From Trichoplax sp. H2 (lineage: Eukaryota; Placozoa; Uniplacotomia; Trichoplacea): a stretch of 64,000 nucleotides of DNA. The notes beneath the pieces are model-generated. The model was not told the origin of the DNA, made no database searches, and saw only the letters and a list, made by a program, of their open reading frames with translations. The stretch is from the NCBI GenBank assembly GCA_003344405.1, contig NOWV01000133.1, positions 145,929 to 209,928 of the forward strand, in the 5' to 3' direction. The position numbers and the translations under genes are program-made. Within the stretch, counting starts at the first letter, position 1. Every line of letters starts with the position of its first letter. Positions 37,939-48,900 of this stretch are shown piece by piece.

Positions 37939-40900
37939 TTGAATCACTTTTAGCTGAAATTGAAGCAGTTACTGAAGTCGATGAAGTTTTCGATATTGCC
38001 GATCGATTGGAATTAGATGTTGATGGAGATGATTTCTCATCATTAAAGATTCAAGTTAAGCAGCATTTACTCCAACTGCTGTCCGATACAGATCAAACTA
38101 CGTATCTAGAAGTAAGTAATAACTACAACTAACTTCATAAGTACTTTCAGCTAAATACAAATAGCTAGATATGAGCTAATATTGTAATTGTATGCCTTTA
38201 CTTCTATTATCTTATCTCCGGAAAAATATCTTTACCCATGATCGACGTAATGATACTAACGTTATTAAGATCAACTACTTATTCTTAAAACTGTCATAGA
38301 TTGCAGCCTTTATGGTAGCATTAGCAAATAATAACAATTATCATTTGCTGATGCTAAATCTAAATAATATTGTCATAAATACCTGGCTATTACTTACAGT
38401 ACGGTAATCTCGTTGAACTTCTTCTCAATTTTTTCGATATAAATAAAAGCATCGTACACCATCAGATGCAAATTAACCTAATCAATTTTAACATTCTCTT
38501 CACAGTCTACAGTACATTACAAGTAATATTACCAGCTATTCAATGATAGCAAATCACGTAAAATATACACGTATATACGGTATACTATACGTTAACTATG
38601 GTCGCTTATGTTGTTGTTGTACTGTAGTATCTACTCATCATCAACCAGCCTCGTTTCATTCAAAGTGTAACACCACAAAGATTGCATTGATATTGCTACA
38701 TCGTCTCGACTTGAAGTAATCTTTACTTATACAATTAATTTTCTGTAGGAGGTTAAGAAGGTAAATGCTGTAAGTGTTGATGACAATGAAGCTAGAAACA
38801 CATTATCAAAACTTTACGCAAGTATTAAAGCCCTAGCGGAGAAGTTTGATAAATCGTTTGCCGGTGGAAGCAACTATCCTTGTAAGGAATACGTGGAAGA
38901 TATGCAAAGTGATTATTCCTTACTATTGGAAGAATTTAAATATCCAATTCTTGTTACGGGTAAACGATTACAATTATTTCTAAATTAGTAATATTGCACC
39001 CTTGTATGCCGTTGAAATGTGAATTTATGGTGAACTTTAACCATGAGTATCTCGGTTTCGATTATAAGTTTTAGTGTACGTATGTTTAGTTAAATTCAAA
39101 ATTGATTGCTATGCTAATAGGTCTTGCATTAAATATTAGGTGAAACTAGCGCTGGGAAGTCTTCCTTACTAAACTATCTACTTGGCGTTGATTTATTATC
39201 GGTTCACACACTAAGTTGTACTAATAGAATATGTGAAATAACGTACGGAGAAGAGCCAAAAATTAAATTGGTAAATGCCTACGATGGCAAAGTGTTCTAT
39301 ACTGAAAGTTGGACCGCAGACAATAAGGACATTGCTATAAAAGAAATTCAGTCTCTAATATCTGAAAGGGAAACTCTGCAAGGCTCTAATAGTAATCATG
39401 AAATGAAGTCAAGTGAAGACGCACCTTATTCACTAGTTAGAATATATTGGCCATCTGAATTTCTTGAGGTACTGTGGCAATTGTTGTAGTTTTTAATGAC
39501 GTATATCGCATTAGTAGCATTATGTATCATTTTTTATTTATTATGCGTTTACCTATATAGAAAGATAAATAAATTTTCTTACTCTCTTTAATTACAATCT
39601 TATGAATCATTTACAAAGTTGTAAAAACTTTTCGCAACGAATACTATCGTAATAAGATTTAGATCAAAATGCACATTTTATAAATACACTAGGATATGTA
39701 TACTATACAGTGTATGTCGCTATGTCAAGAATATTCACAAGTGCACCATCGGCGTAGGCCGAGACTATAAAAGTCGAGCACTAGCTTAGCTGCTCAGTTC
39801 CATTTAGTCACTTGCAGGATCACTTGACTATTATTGCTAAGAATATTCTTACCTTTTTCTTTAGTACATTTTACGACTAAGATTAACGTAAATAAAATGA
39901 AGTATTTAAACCTATTACTCATTAGTAGCTTATTTGTGTAGCTGAGAGTTAGTTCAACTACGATAGGTCCCTAAGTTAGTTGGAAACACAAGTACTAGTG
40001 AAGATAGTATTTAAGACCCGTTTTCTAGTTACAAAGGAGATTTGTAACAAATAGCAACTTGAATATTTATATAGTAATTGATATACTTATTTACTATAGT
40101 TTACCAGACTGTATTGGAACAACCATGATTCATAATCGTGTAGAGTGATCTAAATAATTTGTAAAACATATTTATTTCCTCAGAGTGGCATACTGGTCGT
40201 TGACAGTCCAGGAATTGGTGAGAAGAAAGAAGTACCGCACGCCTTGAGAAGCTACATTTTTAGAGCTGTTGCGTACATCATTGTCGTCAATTCTGCCAAT
40301 GCTGGAGGAATTCAGGCAGCTAGGGTAAAGTGCTTAATTATACGTTAATGTAGGAGATTGCGATTTATAAATATCTTTTATTTAATTTTGTTAGCTTCAA
40401 AAATTACTACAACAAATATCAGGTGTGCTAAGAAATGATGGGTATTTAAATTTTAATCCTTCTATGGCACTATTTATATGTAATAAATGGGATACTGTAG
40501 CCGTACCGGAAAGAGAGCTTGTAAAAACTGATAGTATCACCAAGTTGAAGCGGTGCTGGCCAGGTATGATCCAAACCCAAATAATATTTCTATCCATCAA
40601 AGAATTGTTGATGGCTAGAGCCGCCAATAATAATGCATTGGTACCACCCGAAGTTGTGCAACTATTCGAAATGCTTCGTGATTTGATTCCTATTAGTCGA
40701 AAACAGAAATTATCGAAATCCTACAGGTGAACGTGATTAAACTATTAGCTTAGAAATGGTTATTCAATCTAAATTTCAAATATTAAATTTAAAATACTAT
40801 CTGATTAGAGTTCTGTCTTGGATTAAATAAATCGTATTTAATATTTACTGTTCATTTTTAAGCTTTATGGCTGCTTTCGTTGAAGGTGTACAAGAAACAT

Positions 40901-43244
40901 GTCGATGTTATCTTCTGAGGGCAAAATCAATGGAGAGCGAACTAAAGGAAGATAAATCAAGATTAAAACTATTGGAAACAACAACGCAAAAGTGTATGAA
41001 AGAATTAGTTACGGAAAAAAATGCATTAATAAACGCTCTCATTGCAAAGTATCGGAAATTTGTTGAAAGTCTGAATAATGAATCCATAGTAAGTTGGTCG
41101 GAAAATGACCTTTTAGATAAAGAATTTGATGAAGATAATTTAATGAAATTACAAGAACATGCCGTTCTTAAAGTTAGGCAACGCTTAAATAATCATTTAG
41201 AACTTGTTGCACAAGAGATACATGAAGATCTTCAGATAGCAAAAGACTTATTGTTAGAAAAATTTACCACGAGACTTGATGAAATTTTTGATCAGACTCA
41301 GTCAAAATTAGTTGAATCAGCTGATATCGAAAATGATACACAAACGAATGACTTCTACTTAGATCCAAGAACTGGGTATTCGAAATTCTCAGAATTATAC
41401 GGATTATACGATGTATGGACTAATATGACCGCGGCAAGGAGGGCTGCATTTATCCTTACAAGTCCTGTATGGGTGGCCCCAGCATTCATAGCTAGCCCTA
41501 TCTACTATATTACAAAGTTGGTGAAAACCCGAAATCAACAAGAAGAGATTCAGAAATTTAAACAAAACAAACCTGAAGAAATGAAAGCTATCACGCTTCT
41601 AATTCTTGACCATATCGGTTCAGAAAACTTTGCAAGAAAATTTGTTGTTGAGAAATTTGATTCATTAGCAACTTCTCTACTAAACAGTGTTAAAAGTACA
41701 ATACTAAAATCTTTGCAAAGTAGAATTGATACCATTAAAACGGCTTTAAAGGATAAACGATGCCCTAAAGAAATCAACAAGCTTTATAAACCGCTCAAAG
41801 AAGATGCTCGAAAACTATTAATAAATTTAAACAACTTTTACTTACAAGAATTAAGTGAATCATCGATTAAATTCAAAGATCTACAGGGATTCAATGAAGA
41901 ATCTACCCCACTGTCATTAGGATTAAAAGTAAAATTATATCGGGCAACGCTGCACAAAAATGATGAAGAAAAGAACGTTATTATACAAGTCCCTGTTGAC
42001 AAATCTATGCGTGATATGCATGAATTTGTCAGTAATTGCCAGATTATCAGGTAACCTTTTAATTAATGCATAAAATAATAAGCTAATTACTTTTCATTGT
42101 ACAGTGGTTAAAGTAGCTTATAATTGATTCCTACAGTTATGTCAATTGATACTTTATCTCTTACATGGCGAATAATATCGTTACTATCTGATCTTTTAAT
42201 CACCTTATTAGTACTCTGGAATCGCAAAATGTCTTGAAATTTTTAAGTATCTGCTATACTCCACCACCAACAATAACGGCAATTGGAATTTTCGAAAATT
42301 GTAATTCAACCCTTCGAGACTTGATCTTATACAATGAAACAATTGTTAGTGAAAGCGACTCAGATACTATTCGTTTCAGAAAGATTTATTCCATGGTTAA
42401 TCAAATTATACAAGGCATCGTATATTTACATGCGAAAGAATTGATTCATGCCCACTTAACGACTGAAAATGTATTGGTATGTTATATAGCTTGTTTTATA
42501 TTAATAAAATTTAGTAGCCATTAATGTCTCAAAGCTGTTCGCCAAAAAGCAGTTAAAGAAATACTGCACTATATTTATCAATTTTGAACCTAGTAATTAT
42601 ACTCGAGAGGTAATAGTCATTAAAGTATTAAACATTATATAGTGATGGCATTTAATGATCAGTTTTATTGATGATAGGTTTCGTTAGACAAAGATCAGCA
42701 CAAATTAAAGCTGTGCCATGCAACGAAACAATGCACACTCTACGAAGACATTGATTTTGAAGAGTCAATAATCCCCTATTTGGCCCCTGAAGTTTTAAAA
42801 AGTAGATATATTTCTTTTTTTATTTATTAATACAATATCTAAGATAAATAGGCATGTGGAAATATCGAAAGCCTTAGCTACGATAACCTGGTTTATGATG
42901 CAAACCTTATCTTTTAGCAAATAGTATATCATCTCTAGCTTACTACGTGTTATTAAATCATTCTAGGCTATTATTATAAAGAGGCTTCAGATGTCTACAG
43001 CTTTGCAATATTGTTTTGGGAAGTTTGGTACTGGAAATTGGTGACTAATTTGTTTGACTGGAATACTAATACCTGCCATAGTCAAAAAATAAGCGATCTG
43101 TTCAAAATGCATAAACTTACTCCTAAACCTCATAGAAATGTAGACGGAATATGTTTAGATTCCTTGGCTATTAATCCCAATGAAAGACCAGATATTATTT
43201 CTTGGCATGATATTTTAGAAGATATTACGAAGAATCTTCAATAA
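37939..43244 (+). CDS. Class II dynamin-like GTPase with C-terminal pseudokinase, copy 2
   Basis: Exons: 37939-38111, 38749-38959, 39140-39468, 40184-40324, 40395-40726, 40863-42050, 42212-42476, 42678-42801, 42967-43244; all junctions GT-AG and in frame. The first listed exon enters in phase 1 after TTTTAG, so a short start exon upstream is missing from this model. Parts: helical N-terminal domain (ESLLAEIEAVTE); P-loop GETSAGKSS; DSPG; CNKWD; coiled stalk with hydrophobic AAFILTSPVWVAPAFIAS; tyrosine-kinase-like domain. The latter retains YLAPEVLK, SDVYSFAILFWE and NERPDI, but has Gln at the VAIK lysine (41986-41988), HAHL for HRDL (42447-42458) and HAT for DFG (from 42717): a pseudokinase. 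About 1013 codons without the first exon. All splice junctions are intact, unlike copy 1, so this is the copy most likely to be functional. Confidence 0.85.
39766..39941 (+). promoter_or_regulatory. Promoter-like TATA/initiator pair inside intron 3, with short ORF
   Basis: TATAAAA at 39766-39772 is followed 30 bases later by TCAGTT (39794-39799), the spacing of a core promoter. After about 100 bases an ATG at 39897 opens a 14-residue hydrophobic frame (MKYLNLLLISSLFV) like the start of a signal peptide, ending at a stop or at a possible donor (GTGTAG). It could be a nested gene, an inserted promoter or LTR piece, or chance. Confidence 0.3.
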
Positions 43245-44915
43245 ATATCTCATCTATCTTATGCATAATCTTTAACATGATTGAAAGATACTTAAGCTAA
43301 TACACTAACGAAAATTTAATCGGCAGCATTCATGTTTATAAGGCAAATTGGTGACATTATCCATATTGATTGAATTTTTTTAACTTCTGTCAATTTCTAA
43401 TTTAACGAACATTTATGTTATTCCGTCCAAAAGACATATCAAGAGGATTTACTTATTAAATTCAAAATATATTAAATAGCTTACTTATGCGAAATGTCAT
43501 GAGCTGAGAGCTCGCTCGAGTAATGAAATATAGATTTAACGTCTATTTAAAACAATTTTAATACATCGCTAACTTCTGAACTGATAATTAATCAGTTCTC
43601 TAACTTTAATAATAAGCTAATTATCTTTAAGGTTAAATCGATGATTAATCCAACGTAGTTATGATGATTGAATAAAACACAAAGAGCACATCTACCAGCC
43701 CTGATTAGTGAAATTACTGTGCTACAAATATCTTATTGGGCCTTATCTAAAATTTTACGATAAAGGGAATAATGAAATGAAAGGTAGCAGATATGTACCG
43801 CTATTAATTTCACATATTAGAATATACGATATACGTGTATAAGCACGAAAGCCATCTCAGTTTCCGAAAGTACTGTCAAAATAGTGCTAAAATTTTTTTT
43901 CAAAGTAATTATTCAGAGAAGCATAATGATTAAATTATATGCCGCTGAAGATCATTGTTGTATTCAGCGATATAAACTGTACTGCAAGTACTGTAAATTG
44001 TAGAAAACTTTGAGAAATGCCCATTAAGGCCTCAAGAACACAAGTCAGTCATTTGCGGTACTGTATCCCCCAAAAATATTAATAATTTATACGGTACTGA
44101 AAACATTTAGGACATTTACGCTGGAATGTAAAGGTAAAAGTAAAAAATTTTGCCTGTATACAGTAGATAAAAATATCTGATTATAGTGAGATGGTGTAAC
44201 AATTAAAATCAATTTAAATTATATCACTCTTATTAATACAACCGTTAATATTTGTGCTATAAGATCAGTCCAATAGGTTAACTGCAAGAAAAGTCGAGTA
44301 GAACTACCGCACGTTGGTTTACGTGTATGCCACAATTAATATTATATATCAGCTAGGGAATGCAAGAGAGAAGCTGCTCTGTAAAGACTACTCAAGGCTG
44401 ACAACTGCTATAAAATCGCCAAACACTACTAGATAAAAGGTATACTCAGTATAAGATATGCAGTTAAACGTATAAGGCAATACAATATCACCCATACTGT
44501 AAATTTCCATTTTATCATTTCAAATTAGATTGTGAATGTTATTAATATCGGACTTCATACTGGATATTACAAACAGAGAATACAAGCTGTGCTAGTGATA
44601 ATGATGAGTTGATCAAAATTGATCTATTCAAAGCTACCTCGGTATCTGATGTTATCTAATGTTGATTAACAACGTACACAAGAATGTCGCCCATGAGATC
44701 TTATCGATAACTATCTTCTTAGCTGTATAGCCTTGAAAATGAGAGACAATAGAGTTTCGAAGGATTTTATGTATATTGGTAGCTCTCGAAAGGCAGAATA
44801 GAGGAACTCCACCCAAAGACGAAGGTAAATTTATTTTTCAATTTCCTTACTTAATGAGTTTATGCTGCTATAGTGATACCAGATGACTGTGACAATATTT
44901 ACATACAATACAGTA

Positions 44916-45130
44916 AGGGACTGCTCAAGAACAAATTTTACCCATTTCTATCCCATCTCATATCACATACTCGTAATTTATAATCACCAAGGATTACTCA
45001 AGTACAAATTTCATCCTTTTTCTCACGTCTCTTACTCTTACTTCATAATCCCAGGGATTAATTCCGGATTATAAAGTAAGAGTAAGAGATGTAAGAAAAA
45101 GAATGAAATTTGTTCTAGAGTAGTCCCTAG
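44916..45130. mobile_element. MITE-like inverted-repeat element
   Basis: Arm one (44989-45056) and arm two (about 45064-45130) are reverse complements over about 65 bases with few mismatches, separated by a very short spacer. A third, more diverged direct copy of arm one lies immediately upstream (44916-44988, GGGACTGCTCAAGAACAAAT). No transposase is encoded. Structure fits a small non-autonomous foldback element; family not recognised. Confidence 0.55.
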
Positions 45131-45186
45131 CGATTATATAGTAAAAAATAAAGTGCTTACAGTAAGAGCATATCAGTACAATCATG

Positions 45187-45224
45187 GACTACTAAAATAT
45201 TCCCTAGGGAACATTTTAGTAGTC
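45187..45224. repeat. Near-perfect palindrome centred on CCTAGG
   Basis: GACTACTAAAAT, then TTCCCTAGGGAA flanked by single bases, then ATTTTAGTAGTC. Only one symmetric position is mismatched. It begins about 55 bp after the foldback element and shares the GTAGTC/GACTAC word with its outer ends (ACTGCTC, GTAGTCCC), so it may be a derived copy of the element tip. Confidence 0.6.
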
Positions 45225-45938
45225 TATGAAGTATTACAGCATGACTGCCCATTGTACATTACAGTAGCACTGTACATGCACAGAAGATGCGTCGAAACGA
45301 TGTACACTGTAGTATATCGAACTAGAGTTTATACCGATTTTTTCAGATATGTCATTGACAAGTTCTAATTTTATTAATTGAAAGTATTATTAAAATTCAC
45401 TAAATATGCTAGAAATGACGATTAAAATGTATTTATGCACTATACTACAATTAAGGAATAAACTATCTATCTCTTGACATTTAATTGAACATCTAACATC
45501 GATAAAAACAATAACTTCATAATCGAATCCTTTGCTATTTACGGTTCTTAAATTACTATGCGCTATGTCATGATAATGAAATTAGATAGTGCATCACTTT
45601 TTATTTAAAGTAAATGCAGTCGAAGGGCATATATTGTTACTTGACTTTCTCTGTTGCATTGCGAATACAGTATGGCAATACCGTAATAATCAGTATCAGT
45701 TTACCTTTGTAGCAAACCGTAGCAAGTTTAAGCTCACATGAAAACAGTGCATGAAAGGTAAAATATTACTATGTACTGAAAAATACACAAACACACACAA
45801 TCGTACTTTTGACTTTTCATTATATATTAATAAAAGTAAAAAGTGTAAGTAAGGTACGCAAGTATTACGAGTGAAGGATGGTAAAAAAAGTAATGATAAC
45901 TGTACGAGTGTACTGAATTATGTTATAGATAAATTACT

Positions 45939-48900
45939 TTAACTTTTAAAGATCATTGGCGCGTTATTTCGCCTCTGCCTTATCTTCGTAATAATTGCCT
46001 GAGCGTCTACATCCTGCAAAAATAGAAAATATTGGATGGTATAAACCACACAAAATATAAAAATTCCTAATTCATTTATCTAAATAGAGACATTTCCGTA
46101 ATAGTTTCCATAATATTTAGTGTATAAAATTAGTATAGCATAACCCATCAATGCAGTTTAATTATGAATACCTTACGGTTTTAAATATAGTTATCTATAC
46201 GCACGTATGTAAATACTAATTTCATGGAAGTGTATTGAACTATTGATATACTAAACTTAACTAAATGCTGCCGTAAATTAGGTTAATTTAGGTCAAGAAT
46301 AACTGTCATAATCTAATTCAATGCATAAAGTTAGTATGGCAAAAACCCATTTCTAAATAAATTTTATAATTTATTTGATATTAACGTAAGATCTAAACTA
46401 GTAAAAATCTCGAAACCGGTATGAAGGCAGAAGCTAAAATCCTTCAGTATATCTTAACAAATCGATGTCTTATTAACTGCTCATCTTATCTCTGAGATTC
46501 CGTTAGCGACTTTGATCTTATCTTTAAAAAGGTTATATTCCTAGAGTGATGTATACCTATCATCTAGAATAACTACCAAATCTAAAACTACAAATTTCCG
46601 TAAGCATTTTATCACGCAACTAAATCATTACCATAAACTTAGCTTAGATAGCACAGTTACTATTGCTGTATAATTACATCATAACTTATCTATGATGCGC
46701 ATACCTTGCAACTTATTAATTTAATATCTACTACGCAAATTTTTCATGGTACTTCCAAAAAGAGACTTAATCCATGACTATAGGTCTTATTTTAGTTTTT
46801 CCATTGATCGAATGGCAGCAAGTGAATAACTAACTTTAAAACTTACGTTTTTAATAAGAGAAATAAGTTGATCAACAAAGCCATCATTAGCATCAATATT
46901 AGACCGCTTGAATGATTTTTCCACTGATTCGTTTTTGGAGTATCTTCTAGCAAAGCTACCATTAGATACGTTAGCAGCTTTCACCCTCAATTTTGCAGCC
47001 TATTATGAATCACTTACGAGCATTAATTCAAACTGAAGTATGTACTATCGCCATGGTGAGTATTAAATAAAGCGGAAAACAAAAACTGCAATTTATCCAA
47101 AAAATTCGATCATCCATAATAGTTAGATAACCATTAAGTCCATACAATACCCGTATTTATCGAAATATTAATAATCTATCAGATTAAATTCTGTTTAAAG
47201 AATAATTCATCGTGGGTACTCATTTCATTATCAAAAATTAAATCAAAAATCTCGTATGGTCACGATCAGTGATTTTAACTGTATAAACTTATGGCATCAT
47301 GGTTACTGAAATGTTAAGTATGTATGGTAATGCATAACGTGAATATAGACTATGATTTACGATACATACTATTACGTTTATTAAAACATGTTTCTAATAT
47401 TGTTACTATTTTGGTATTCTTCTTTTCTAGCAGTGCTATCAGTCAATGTATCACCGGTACTTTACATATATATTTACATATTACAATCGCTTACTTTTGG
47501 AACGAAGACGAGGCACATGGTAACAGTAACACCAAATATAATGAAACCGGAGGTAACTGCAAAACCAGCATTAACATTGTTGCCGAGAAGCATACTGACA
47601 ATAATGCCAATTACACACAATAAAGTTGTGTTATAAATTGATAAGCCAATGTAATGGGAATCATTAAGTGCAGGAATATTAACATGTCTCGTTTCCCAGG
47701 CAAGAAATGTTCCAAAAATTAGTACTAGCACCTTTATACAATATAGAATGCCAATCCAAACATAAATGTAATTGCAGCTACAATATGCAACATAGTAGTA
47801 GATGACCAAATTTAAATCTTCAGTTGAATCCTATCAGAATATTTGACCAGAATGTCAGCAATATTGATCACATGATGGTGATAGTTCTGTTGAATATGCT
47901 CCAACAGGTAGTTTATACAGAATGTTAAACCATAACCATGATAACTAGTAAGACAGTGCATGGAAGTTAATTATTGGACGATATCTAGCGAATCTATTAT
48001 AAAAATGCAACGATTATGACATTTTTTGCCAATTCCAACGGGCTTAGATAGATTAGTAGATACTGTAGTAGATGGAAATCATAACTAGCAATACGCTTAC
48101 TTTAATGAAATATAGATAAAATTTTTCGTTGCTGCAGAAATAGTCCACTTAAATTAGATTAAGAATGATAAAATGTTAAAGTAAATTATATTTTTAATTC
48201 GCTAGTGCAATTACCGTAAGGTTTTTAAAAAACACTAACGTATACTTCATAGTTATCGTTTCTACGGTTCCTATCATTGCATTATTAGGGGCTAGCTCAA
48301 GCTACTGTCATTGACAACTTATTATCATATAGCTCAATTGTAAACCGCGCAGCGTGTTAAACTAGATCATTAGAATTAATTATAAAGTGCTTTTAATACA
48401 ATTTAGCAATGAATTGTTTTAATCAACTGTTAGATAAAGTTATACAATCTACCTCAGTTCTTAAAAATCTCAGCTTGCTAGTTAATGGATCGATCAATTC
48501 CCAAATTGTCAAGTAAATAACATCAAATATTACCAAGAAAATGACCATGATGATAAGCTGATAATCTCGAATGACCTGATAAAAACAATACTAATATATT
48601 AAGATATACGTAAATGTGTACTACAATTTATCAACCCATATGTTGCGTACATGAAGAATTTATCAACAATAGCTAGAAATTACAATTTTAGTTTTTTTGC
48701 CGCTGGTAAAGATTCGGTAAACGCGCCATGTTTTGGTTAGTAGAGATCCAAAAGCGATTGAAAATCCAACGCTTAGTAACCACACACGAACTGCACATAT
48801 TGCAGGAGGAAACATCCCGCCAGCACTGTTGGAATCGATACCGAATGTTATCGCTGCAATATAACAAATGATACAGCCAAAAAGAAATAGATTGTTGATG

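Larger units (their letters stand above)
43245..45938. other. Intergenic between class II copy 2 and receptor gene
   Basis: Tail-to-tail spacer. It contains the inverted-repeat element at 44916-45130 and the palindrome at 45187-45224. No supported coding exon. Confidence 0.5.
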
